Shown here: in pieces, positions 16,866 through 24,480 of the stretch | Position numbering within the stretch: the stretch's first letter is position 1 | Layout: every line of letters begins with the position of its first letter | DNA from: Hydromicrobium sp964415365 | Lineage (GTDB): Bacteria > Actinomycetota > Humimicrobiia > Humimicrobiales > Humimicrobiaceae | Direction of reading: 5' to 3' | Length of the DNA: 50,627 nt | Assembly (NCBI GenBank): GCA_964415365.1 | Contig: CAYPYW010000013.1 | Location: forward strand, 1-50,627 | Translations under genes and position numbers: made by a program | Notes under the pieces: model-generated | Told to the model about the DNA's origin: nothing | The model's database searches: none | The model's input: only the letters and a program-made list of their open reading frames with translations

Positions 16866-16879
16866 ATAATGGAACTCTT

Positions 16880-17548
16880 ATGTTTACAGGTATTATAAAA
16901 GAAACCGGCAGAATAAGAAAAATAACAGACAGAAGCAGGGATGTAGAAATCGAGATTCAATGCCGTGAAACTCTAAGGGACCTGGATACCGGTGATTCTA
17001 TATCGGTAAATGGCGTGTGCCTTACAGTTACCGGTCACGATAATGAGGGCTTTTCCAGCGACATTTCCTTTAACACTTTAAATACCACCTCTTTAAAGCA
17101 TCTTAAATCTGGTGACGTAGTCAATCTGGAGAGCTCATTAACTCCCGCCGACAAACTGGGAGGGCACATTGTAAATGGCCATGTAGATTGCATAGGCAAA
17201 ATTTTAAAAATATCCAGGACCGGCAGGTCCTACATATTTAGTATTGAACTTCCTGTCAGCGTCCGCGATTTCATAACCCCAAAAGGTTCTATAGCCATAG
17301 ATGGAATCAGCCTTACTATTTCCGAAGTTAAAAGTAACAACTTCAGTGTAGTTATCATCCCCTACACCTATGAAAACACAAATCTGTCACAAAAAAATCC
17401 GGGTGACATAGTCAATATCGAAGTGGATATGCTCGCCCGCTACGTAGTAAAATTCTTGCAGTCCAGAAACGCGGAAATCATTAACCCGCCGGAACTAAAA
17501 GACAAAATACTTAAGGAGAAGTTAAAAAAATATGGATTCACAAATTAG
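16880..17548 (+). CDS. ribE: Riboflavin synthase, alpha subunit
   Basis: This 222-residue protein contains the two tandem lumazine-binding barrels of riboflavin synthase. The first starts at MFTGIIKETG with SVNGVCLTV and the second contains GGHIVNGHVD and SIAIDGISLTI. It dismutates two 6,7-dimethyl-8-ribityllumazine molecules into riboflavin and the ribitylamino-uracil precursor. It overlaps the following ribA gene by 17 bp, which suggests translational coupling. Also called ribC in some species. Confidence 0.98.
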   Translation: MFTGIIKETGRIRKITDRSRDVEIEIQCRETLRDLDTGDSISVNGVCLTVTGHDNEGFSSDISFNTLNTTSLKHLKSGDVVNLESSLTPADKLGGHIVNGHVDCIGKILKISRTGRSYIFSIELPVSVRDFITPKGSIAIDGISLTISEVKSNNFSVVIIPYTYENTNLSQKNPGDIVNIEVDMLARYVVKFLQSRNAEIINPPELKDKILKEKLKKYGFTN

Positions 17549-18161
17549 ACTTATTAAAAACGGAAAAACGAAAAAAAAGTTGATTGAAAAAATTGCTGAG
17601 GTTAATCTGCCTATCAAATGGGGTGAGTTTAAAGCTGTTACTTACAAGTCTACGATAAAACCCGAATTTCACGTTGCTTTTATAAAAGGAGAAATCAGAG
17701 GCAAAAAAGATGTCCTGGTAAGAGTACATTCACAATGTCTCACTGGAGACACCTTTGGATCCATGAGATGCGACTGTGGAGAGCAGTTGGATAGTGCATT
17801 TAAAAAAATAAACGAAAGGGGTTCAGGGGTACTGCTTTATATGGCCCAGGAGGGAAGAGGAATAGGGTTTTGCAATAAAATGAAAGCTTATGAACTTCAG
17901 GAAAAAGGCCTGGATACAGTTGAGGCAAATATCCATTTAGGTTTTGATGCCGACCTGAGAGATTATAGTACAGGAGCGCAGATACTTTCTGATCTTGGTC
18001 TTTCCACCATACATCTTATGACCAATAATCCAAAAAAAATAGTTGGCCTGGAAGAGTATGGCCTTAAAATAACAAAAAGAATACCATTAGCCATACCTCC
18101 CAATAAAAACAACAAAAAATACCTATCAACCAAAAAAAGTAAGTTAAACCATATGTTATGA
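17532..18161 (+). CDS. ribA: GTP cyclohydrolase II, stand-alone
   Basis: This 209-residue protein carries the GTP cyclohydrolase II domain only. Zinc ligands Cys69, Cys80 and Cys82 lie in SQCLTGDTFGSMRCDCGEQL, and the catalytic region MAQEGRGIGF and NNPKKIVGLEEYGL are intact. It opens GTP to the pyrimidine precursor of riboflavin. Most rib operons of Gram-positive bacteria fuse this domain behind DHBP synthase (RibB); here the RibB domain is missing and no ribB lies in the operon. The basic C-terminal tail is rich in Lys and Asn. The start lies inside the ribE coding region. Confidence 0.96.
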   Translation: MDSQIRLIKNGKTKKKLIEKIAEVNLPIKWGEFKAVTYKSTIKPEFHVAFIKGEIRGKKDVLVRVHSQCLTGDTFGSMRCDCGEQLDSAFKKINERGSGVLLYMAQEGRGIGFCNKMKAYELQEKGLDTVEANIHLGFDADLRDYSTGAQILSDLGLSTIHLMTNNPKKIVGLEEYGLKITKRIPLAIPPNKNNKKYLSTKKSKLNHML

Positions 18162-18185
18162 TCAAAAGAAAGGAAGGGGGAAATC

Positions 18186-18659
18186 ATGAAAAAATACGAA
18201 GGTAAACTGGATGCAAAAAAACTAAAATTTGGAATAATAGTAAGCAGGTATAATGATTTTATAACCTCAAAACTTCTGGATGGGGCACTGGACTGTCTGC
18301 ACAGGCACCTGTGCGAGGAAGGCAATATTAGTATAGCCTGGGTACCGGGAGCATTCGAAATCCCATCGGCAGCAAAAATAATGGCAGAGTCGAAAAAATA
18401 TGACGCAATCATTTGCCTGGGTGCGGTTATAAAAGGAGATTCATCACATAACCAATACATAGCTAATGAAACCATCAAAGGTATAGCCAAGATCAGCCTG
18501 GACTCTAACATTCCGGTTGCCTTCGGGGTAATAACCCCGGACAGCCTTGAACAGGCTATTGAAAGAGCTGGTACCAAAAGAGGAAATAAGGGATGGGAAG
18601 CAGCGTTAAGTGCAATTGAAATGGCAAATCTGTTTGTGGATTTAAAATTAAGAAAATAA
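18186..18659 (+). CDS. ribH: 6,7-dimethyl-8-ribityllumazine synthase
   Basis: This 157-residue protein is full length for lumazine synthase. IVSRYNDFITSKLLDGA, WVPGAFEIP and GAVIKGDSSHNQYI are present, with His88 as the catalytic base. It condenses ribitylamino-uracil with dihydroxybutanone phosphate and assembles into 60-mers or pentamers. It is the last gene of the operon, preceded by AAGGAAGGGGG as a strong ribosome-binding site and followed directly by a long terminator hairpin. Confidence 0.98.
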   Translation: MKKYEGKLDAKKLKFGIIVSRYNDFITSKLLDGALDCLHRHLCEEGNISIAWVPGAFEIPSAAKIMAESKKYDAIICLGAVIKGDSSHNQYIANETIKGIAKISLDSNIPVAFGVITPDSLEQAIERAGTKRGNKGWEAALSAIEMANLFVDLKLRK

Positions 18660-18740
18660 CTCAACCACTATTCCACTGCCTCCAAACAAAGGTTTTTTTC
18701 TTTCATTCAAAGAAAATAAGAAAAATAGTGGCTGAGTTTT
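18659..18740 (+). terminator. Terminator at the end of the rib operon
   Basis: Outer arms ACTCAACCACTATT (18659-18672) and AATAGTGGCTGAGT (18724-18737) pair with one G-T type mismatch and are followed by TTTATT. Inside lies a second stem of TTTTCTTT with AAAGAAAA. The outer arm begins in the ribH stop region. Confidence 0.7.
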
Positions 18741-18807
18741 ATTACATGAATTTATAACTCATCAGTATAATCCACAATAGAACACAACAACATATGCAAT
18801 AAGAGCT

Positions 18808-19440
18808 TTAATTCAAAAGCTTTGCAGCCAAGTCAACCGCACCAGATGCATCAGGGGCATAGCCTGCTGCACCAATAGAATCTGCGTATTCCTGGGTAAG
18901 TGGCGCACCACCAACCATAACTTTCACACCAGAAGTCTCCTTATCAGCTTTAAGTGTATCTATTACATCTTTCATGGCCGGCATTGTAGTCGTAAGAAGA
19001 GCTGATAGCCCTATTATCTTAACACCATTCCTTTTTACTTCTTCTACAAACTTCTCTGCAGGAATATCAACACCCAGATCAATTACAGTATATCCTCCGC
19101 CCTCAAGCATCATACCTACAAGGTTTTTCCCTATGTCATGAAGATCTCCCTGTACCGTACCTATTATTATCTTACCTCTGGTGTCTACACCTGACTCTGT
19201 GAGCAGAGGTTTTATAACATCCATTGCAGCATGCATAGCTCTTGCAGCAATAAGTACCTCAGGTATGTACATCTCATTAGCTTTAAACCTCTTCCCCACC
19301 ACGTCCATACCGGGTACAAGTCCGTCATTTAAAATCTCTACTGCAGATACCCCATCACTGACCAGTTTTTGTGCAATTTCTTTACTTTTTACATTATCTC
19401 CTCTTATGATGGAGTCTGCCAAGTCTTGATATTTTGCCAT
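18808..19440 (-). CDS. Corrinoid (B12-binding) methyl-carrier protein
   Basis: This 210-residue protein has the two-part corrinoid protein layout. A helical cap (about 1-85) is followed by a Rossmann-type cobalamin domain with DLHDIGKN (99-106), whose His101 is the lower cobalt ligand, then GLSALLTTTMPAM and VGGAPLTQEYADSIGAAGY. Relatives (MtaC, MtbC, MttC) carry a methyl group between a substrate-specific methyltransferase and a UroD-type (MtaA/MtbA) enzyme. No methyltransferase gene is adjacent. Two UroD-type genes occur some 20 kb away at 39317-40486 and 41545-42804. A strong AAGGAGG site precedes the ATG. The gene appears monocistronic. Confidence 0.93.
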   Translation of the reverse strand: MAKYQDLADSIIRGDNVKSKEIAQKLVSDGVSAVEILNDGLVPGMDVVGKRFKANEMYIPEVLIAARAMHAAMDVIKPLLTESGVDTRGKIIIGTVQGDLHDIGKNLVGMMLEGGGYTVIDLGVDIPAEKFVEEVKRNGVKIIGLSALLTTTMPAMKDVIDTLKADKETSGVKVMVGGAPLTQEYADSIGAAGYAPDASGAVDLAAKLLN

Positions 19441-19570
19441 TGTGCCTCCTTTTTGCCTTTATATATCCCAATTTTGACAACAAAACACTTTTTGATATTT
19501 TAGCAGAATATACAAAAAAATAAAGAAGAATAATAGTATATTTTTCGTTGTTTTTATTTACTCAACTTTT

Positions 19571-19601
19571 TTTATGTTGTATACTTTTAAAACAACATAA
19601 A
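19571..19601. promoter_or_regulatory. 10-bp inverted repeat in a divergent promoter region (operator candidate)
   Basis: TTTATGTTGT (19571-19580) and ACAACATAAA (19592-19601) are perfect inverted repeats with an 11-bp spacer. The element lies between the divergent corrinoid-protein and UDG-like genes, 42 bp before the latter. No T-run follows, so a protein-binding site is more likely than a terminator. Confidence 0.5.
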
Positions 19602-19642
19602 ACGTACCTTAAGTGCTTTTCAGATAATAATTTTTAACTCTT

Positions 19643-20278
19643 ATGCCAATAAGTGCTAAAGATAGCATAAACAAGTTAAACAATGATGTTAATAACTGTA
19701 AAAAGTGTCTGGATTTAGTAAAAACCCGAAAACAGCCTATTCCCGGTACTGGTGCACCTAAAGCAAACATAATGATAATAGGTAATTATCCCCAATCCAA
19801 CGAGGTCGAAGAAAGTGGTATCCCCTTTAGCGACAACAACCAGGGTAAATTCATAAGAAAAATATTTAATGAAACCAGACTGTCTCTGGCCAAAGACACT
19901 TATATTACTTACCTGGTCAAATGTACGCCAAGGAGAACCATAAAAAAGGGAGGAAGCCATTCAGTAGAAATCACAGAGCCATTGAAAAAACACATAAACA
20001 ATTGTATCTCATTCCTTATAAAGGAAATCTCTATAATTACCCCTCATATAATTGTCTCTCTGGGACTTAACGTATCCAATATCATCCTGCAAAAATTCTT
20101 CTCTATTGATAAAAAATACAGAAACATGGAAAAGATACATATGAGGATATTTGAAAATCCATCATTTAAACTTGTTCCCTTTTTTGATCCTCAGGATGTT
20201 ATAATAAGCGGCGCTATTACTGAGGAGAGATACAGAAGAGACTTTGAGTCTCTGTCCAAACTATTAAAAATAGTTTAG
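19643..20278 (+). CDS. Divergent uracil-DNA glycosylase superfamily protein (family 4-like)
   Basis: This 211-residue protein has the cysteine pattern of iron-sulfur UDGs: Cys19-x2-Cys22, Cys94 and Cys121, matching the ligands of family 4 enzymes. The core order also fits, with a PGTGAPKANIMIIG start, GIPFSDNNQGKF as the pyrimidine-binding loop and KCTPRR. However motif A reads GNYPQSNE rather than the usual GEAPG.ED, and no HPS/HPA-type motif 2 is evident near FFDPQD. It may therefore recognise another base or be inactive. Its stop lies 5 bp from the convergent 3D-domain gene. The start ATG at 19643 has no strong ribosome-binding site. Confidence 0.7.
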   Translation: MPISAKDSINKLNNDVNNCKKCLDLVKTRKQPIPGTGAPKANIMIIGNYPQSNEVEESGIPFSDNNQGKFIRKIFNETRLSLAKDTYITYLVKCTPRRTIKKGGSHSVEITEPLKKHINNCISFLIKEISIITPHIIVSLGLNVSNIILQKFFSIDKKYRNMEKIHMRIFENPSFKLVPFFDPQDVIISGAITEERYRRDFESLSKLLKIV

Positions 20279-20283
20279 AGGAT

Positions 20284-21309
20284 TCAATCTTCAACCAGAT
20301 ATATCTTTATTTTTCTTCTACCATATCTGTAGCATTCTTCTAAAGTTTCAAAGCAGAGATCAATTCTATTGCCCTTTATCCACCCCCCGGTATCAGCAGC
20401 CAGGGCCTCACCATAACCAGGTATATACAATCTGGTACCAAGAGGTATAACGCTGGGATCCACAGCAACTATACCCTTCCGGGCTCTCAGTCCTATAGCA
20501 GTTATTCCATCTCCATTAATATCATTACCCCCTCTTCCATAAGCATGGTACCCCGTCGCTACCATATCCCATTCTCCTATAAGTGTTAGACCGGGAGGTT
20601 GAACCATTGCTATTCTTTTCTTTATTTCGTCCAAAAGACTCTGGATTTCTCCTTTCTCACCCTTTACTTTGTCCAGCAGAACTTTATTTTCCTCTATACT
20701 CTTTTGTAGCTGCTGTTTCTCCTCCTGAATTCTATCTCTGGTATCTTCAATCTCCTTCATCTTTTCTTCAGATTCCCGGGAAATTCTATCATATTCTTCT
20801 TTTTCAAAACGGAGCTCCTCTATAACTTTGGCTTCTCTGCTCATAATATTTTTAAAAAGGTAAAGATTGTTTATGACCTCATTTAAATCCCTGGCACTGA
20901 TAATAAGTTTTGCCACATCATCATTTCCATATTTATATGTGAAAATCATTTTCTCTTTCAGAGTTTCCTTTTTATTCTCAATGCTTTTAATTAATTCCTT
21001 TCTGGCTTCATTGAGTTCATCCAACTGGCTTTCCAATACTTCAAGCTCCCCATTCAATGATTCAAGCCTATTCTTTTTGTTTTCAACCTCTGTCTCGGAA
21101 ATAAGTATTTCTTCCAACAAGCTCTCTTCGTCCTGGCTAAGTCTGGCAATCGCGTTTCCCAATTCCTGCAGTGTGATTGCATCTACCTTACCGGGTGAAA
21201 CCAGCAGTATAGAGATTAAAATTGAAACAACGATTGTTATTAATACTGTTCTTTTCAATAAAATCGTTTTCGATGTCTTTAGTTTTTTTAAAGTATCTTT
21301 CTTATGCAC
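20284..21309 (-). CDS. Secreted coiled-coil / 3D-domain cell-wall hydrolase
   Basis: This 341-residue protein starts with a basic stretch and a hydrophobic segment (about 20-40), acting as signal peptide or anchor. A long coiled coil with heptads of Leu, Glu and Lys covers about 50-235. The C-terminal 3D domain (about 245-341) contains MVATGYHAY, GLRARKGIVAVDPSVIPLGT and AADTGGWIKGNRIDLCF, the three conserved aspartates that name the domain. 3D proteins resemble lytic transglycosylase MltA and resuscitation-promoting factors; coiled-coil fusions like this (compare CwlO, YocH) work on peptidoglycan outside the cell. Confidence 0.9.
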   Translation of the reverse strand: MHKKDTLKKLKTSKTILLKRTVLITIVVSILISILLVSPGKVDAITLQELGNAIARLSQDEESLLEEILISETEVENKKNRLESLNGELEVLESQLDELNEARKELIKSIENKKETLKEKMIFTYKYGNDDVAKLIISARDLNEVINNLYLFKNIMSREAKVIEELRFEKEEYDRISRESEEKMKEIEDTRDRIQEEKQQLQKSIEENKVLLDKVKGEKGEIQSLLDEIKKRIAMVQPPGLTLIGEWDMVATGYHAYGRGGNDINGDGITAIGLRARKGIVAVDPSVIPLGTRLYIPGYGEALAADTGGWIKGNRIDLCFETLEECYRYGRRKIKIYLVED

Positions 21310-21677
21310 TTTAAGTTAACTTATTTTTTCCCTCTCTTACAAAATATATATAAGAAATATTAGAACAGCAAACTTAACTGCCTTTTTAAAGAACAATTCT
21401 ATTACATTTATATATATTTTTATAGAATCAATTAATTCTACTCAAAATCACCATCAGCAATTGTATAGTTCATTTCCACTATCTTTCGAGAAAGCATTTG
21501 CAATATCTTTTTCAGCAGCACACTTTTTACAGGACCTGGCAGCTTTTAACAATTCCTTATAATCTTTTCCAGTAGAATTTTTAGTAAGAGGGTTTATGGT
21601 CAAAATCTCCAGAAATATTCGTACTCCACAAATCTTCCCAGCAGTAATGCTATTTACTAGAATTTCAGCTAAGTAGT
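21310..21677. other. Intergenic region of about 370 bp with a possible gene remnant
   Basis: The first part (21310-21450) is AT-rich and featureless. From 21454 rightwards a minus-strand frame stays open into the next gene; it is listed separately as a possible remnant. Confidence 0.4.
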
Positions 21678-21690
21678 TTAAACACTTTTT
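21454..21690 (-). pseudogene. Possible gene remnant (open frame without a start)
   Basis: On the minus strand a frame of more than 75 codons runs open from inside the 3' end of the Fe-ADH gene to a TGA at 21454-21456. Its translation is protein-like, with segments such as VNSITAGKICGVRIFLEIL and LLKAARSCKKCAAEKDIANA, the latter containing a CxxC pair. The only possible starts in it are TTG codons that lack a ribosome-binding site. I do not recognise it. It may be the tail of a decayed gene, or chance. Confidence 0.25.
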
Positions 21691-22946
21691 ATAAGCTCCA
21701 GATTCCCACTTACAGCAGCTTCCAGAACTGCCTTCATATCTCTATCAACCATTGTTGCGTCTAATGGTATGGGCATGTTCTTAAGCTTTGATTCCAGCTC
21801 AGGATATTTTGCAGCAGTAAGTGCTTTCTCTATATGCTTATGGCTGAAGCCCTTAACCTGATCAAGCCTTACAGGAAATCCTATTTTCCCATAGAATCTA
21901 AAAAAGGCTCTGGCTACCGCTATTCCAAGCTTTCTTCCTTTAAGGCTCCTTATCTTTTCATCGGTCAGACCGTATTTTCTTAAGATATCTCCAACAGTTC
22001 TAAGCGAGTCCTCGATAGCCGGAGCAAAAAAAACAGAATAATATGGATTTAATATAGCACAGGCTCTTCCATGGCTTAAAATATCCACGAGGGAAAAACT
22101 TGTAAGATGCCCTCCATTAGTTCCCCCAATCATGATGGAATATCCGCCAAGATCTGTGGCAAGGCATAAAGCATTTCTGGAAGTACTGTCATCCGGATCA
22201 TTTATCAATTTTGGCAGATGTTTAATTATAAGGCCAATCCCCACTTTGGCAATATCTTCCAATTTTTTATGTGTGGGTTTTCCTTCAGCGCCATATAATG
22301 CTTCGAGCATATGAGACATCCCATCCAACGCTCCATCAGAAGTAAGATTCCGCGGAGTCTTATAGGTAACCTTATAATCAAAGACTGGCCACCCTGGAAC
22401 TATGGCTTCATCTATAACTAATTTTTTTTGAGCAGTCTTAACATTAGTAATATTTGAATATCTGGTAAGGTGAGCCGCTGAGCTTGCAACTGTCTGAATA
22501 GCGATATGTGGTATTAATCTTTTATTGCTGCTGTTTAATACTTCAGTGACCTTACCAGTCCCAAAATAATCATCTATACTTCCGCCCAGGGTGCTTAAGA
22601 CAATAGCGGATTTGACTCCATCAATGGTGCTGCCTCCCCCAAAACTGATCACGAGATCCGGATATGTGCTTATTATTTTCTCAGTTATCCTGTATAGATC
22701 TCCCCTTGGAGCATTGGGCCCTGCTCCTTTTATTTCATCCAGCAGAACCAGGTTTGACCTTATCAAGGAGTCAATGATTTCTCTTACAAAGTTATCGCTT
22801 TCAGGAAAAGTACCTCTGACCAGAAGTACTTTTTCCCCAATTGAGCAAGCTATCCTTCCGGTGTTTTTTAACACACCGACTCCGAACAAATAATTTGAGC
22901 CTTTAAACTCAACAAGTAATTTTTTGGCCTTTTCAAAATTTATCAT
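21678..22946 (-). CDS. Iron-containing alcohol dehydrogenase family protein
   Basis: This is a 422-residue protein from the chosen start, ATG at 22946, which has AAGGGGAG seven bases upstream. The frame stays open further to a TTG at 23078, but that stretch runs through a large inverted repeat. The group III (Fe-ADH) fold is shown by VISFGGGSTIDGVKSA (NAD-binding), SDGALDGMSHMLEALYG (Asp and His metal ligands), GGTNGGHL and ILSHGRACAILNPYY (further His ligands). Relatives reduce aldehydes or ketones, or act on glycerol and sugar phosphates, with NAD(P)H. The substrate cannot be read from context because no pathway genes adjoin it. Confidence 0.85.
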   Translation of the reverse strand: MINFEKAKKLLVEFKGSNYLFGVGVLKNTGRIACSIGEKVLLVRGTFPESDNFVREIIDSLIRSNLVLLDEIKGAGPNAPRGDLYRITEKIISTYPDLVISFGGGSTIDGVKSAIVLSTLGGSIDDYFGTGKVTEVLNSSNKRLIPHIAIQTVASSAAHLTRYSNITNVKTAQKKLVIDEAIVPGWPVFDYKVTYKTPRNLTSDGALDGMSHMLEALYGAEGKPTHKKLEDIAKVGIGLIIKHLPKLINDPDDSTSRNALCLATDLGGYSIMIGGTNGGHLTSFSLVDILSHGRACAILNPYYSVFFAPAIEDSLRTVGDILRKYGLTDEKIRSLKGRKLGIAVARAFFRFYGKIGFPVRLDQVKGFSHKHIEKALTAAKYPELESKLKNMPIPLDATMVDRDMKAVLEAAVSGNLELIKSV

Positions 22947-23043
22947 TAAAATCTCCCCTTCTTGCTCAAGAACAGCTACATCTCCTGTATATAATTCTCC
23001 AACCTGTTTAGGATCGACTTTAAACTTTTCACACTCCAATCGC

Positions 23044-23197
23044 AATTGTACCCTTGGTACACGCATGTGGCAGCGCAATAATGCAAGTAAATGAGGTGTT
23101 AATCATGTCCACATTCTCGAACATGATAACTTCAGATTAGTTAAGGGAGGCTAATCTAACCATTCACCTGCCACATACGTGTACCAAGGGTACAATT
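23044..23197. repeat. 154-bp nested inverted-repeat element upstream of Fe-ADH
   Basis: Outer arms at 23044-23073 and 23168-23197 are 30-bp inverted repeats with a single mismatch; each contains TGTACC-CTT-GGTACA, itself palindromic. The 94-bp interior carries two more stems: ATCATGT (23102-23108) with ACATGAT (23121-23127), and AGATTAG (23134-23140) with CTAATCT (23151-23157). As single strand it would fold into a long stem capped by a multi-branched head. It lies 97 bp before the Fe-ADH start and would be in its leader if transcribed from upstream. It could be a MITE-like insertion or a structured RNA. No clear target duplication is visible. Confidence 0.7.
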
Positions 23198-23376
23198 AAT
23201 AATTTGCCTCCAATTTTACCACTTAAACCATTTATTTCAAAACTACTTTTAATAAATTTTAAAATTTTTGGCAAAAACTATTCTTTTTAATCTATCACAA
23301 AATAATCTTAACTTTACATAAAGTCAGTTAATTTATAATTTATATTTTTTGAAGAAATATAATATAATAATCAAAG

Positions 23377-24480
23377 ATGAGACTAAGAAAATTTTCAAAT
23401 GGTGCCAAAACGATAAAAGATATCGGAATCTTTTCCTGGTCAATAATTGGTTTCCTTCTAATCATCGCGCTGTTCTTCTATATTATCTATCTTATAAGGA
23501 TAGCAATCATACCATTAATATTGGCTATAGCTATTGCTTATCTATTAACTCCACTTGTAACTCTTCTGCAGAAGAAAATGCGAAGGATATTTGCAGTGAC
23601 AATAACCTATATTATTTTTATTAGCGTTATTTTTACCGCATTTTTCTTCGTAATACCCATAATAGTTGGCCAATTCCAAACATTTATAGATAGATTTCCT
23701 TCATACATTCAGAATTTAACCAAGGTAATAAATGATTTTTTGCAAGACAACATTATTATCAAAAACATTGAGAATCTTATTGGCAAGGAAATAATACCCA
23801 AGGATGCCAGTGGCATTACCCAGTATCTTATAAGCAGGATGAACCTGGGAGAAATTGATATTTATCAGGGGGCCACTATCCTTGGCAGGTCAGTGCTTAA
23901 TATAGTCCTTTACCTTATAGTAGGGCCGCTGCTGGGAATATATATACTTAATCATACAGACAGAATAAAAACCACATTCATAAGAGTAATTCCAAGAAGA
24001 TTTAAAAACCAGACCACTATTATTCTGGACAAAATCAATAAAGTTGCTGGGAGGTATGTTAGAGGGCAGATTATAGTATCCATTATTGTTGGGATATTAT
24101 GCACTATTGTACTGCTGATATTAAAAGTGGACTTTGCAATATTGCTTGGTTTCATTGCTGGATTACTGAACATTATTCCTCTCCTCGGCCCCATAATAGG
24201 AGCTGTACCTGCTGCACTGGCTGCGCTTTTCATCTCGCCGCTTAAAGCTCTACTGGTAATTCTTCTATTTATAGCCATTCAGCAAATAGACAATTACGTC
24301 ATTTCTCCAAATATAATGAAATACCAGGTAGGGGTCCATCCTGGTATCATAATCTTTTCCCTGATGACGGGCGGCGCTTTATTCGGCATATGGGGGCTTG
24401 TAATTGCTGTACCTACTGTAGCTGTCCTGCAGGAAATACTAAAGTATTATCTTCTGGAAAAAAACAAGATGACATCATGA
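23377..24480 (+). CDS. AI-2E family transporter
   Basis: This 367-residue membrane protein has about eight hydrophobic helices. It opens with a basic tail and a double helix pair, has a soluble segment of about 80-150, and ends with the family block LLGFIAGLLNIIPLLGPIIG and VISPNIMKYQVGVHPGIIIF. The family (COG0628, PerM/YdiK) was named after the proposed AI-2 exporter TqsA, but most members have unknown cargo and some are sodium-proton exchangers. It ends 34 bp inside the convergent larC gene. No strong ribosome-binding site precedes its ATG. Confidence 0.93.
   Translation: MRLRKFSNGAKTIKDIGIFSWSIIGFLLIIALFFYIIYLIRIAIIPLILAIAIAYLLTPLVTLLQKKMRRIFAVTITYIIFISVIFTAFFFVIPIIVGQFQTFIDRFPSYIQNLTKVINDFLQDNIIIKNIENLIGKEIIPKDASGITQYLISRMNLGEIDIYQGATILGRSVLNIVLYLIVGPLLGIYILNHTDRIKTTFIRVIPRRFKNQTTIILDKINKVAGRYVRGQIIVSIIVGILCTIVLLILKVDFAILLGFIAGLLNIIPLLGPIIGAVPAALAALFISPLKALLVILLFIAIQQIDNYVISPNIMKYQVGVHPGIIIFSLMTGGALFGIWGLVIAVPTVAVLQEILKYYLLEKNKMTS

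Noticed and set aside
23044..23197. Integron attC site or CRISPR-like repeat
   Set aside because: There are only two arms in inverted orientation, no direct repeats with spacers, and no integrase or cas genes; the core attC GTTRRRY pattern is not arranged as required.
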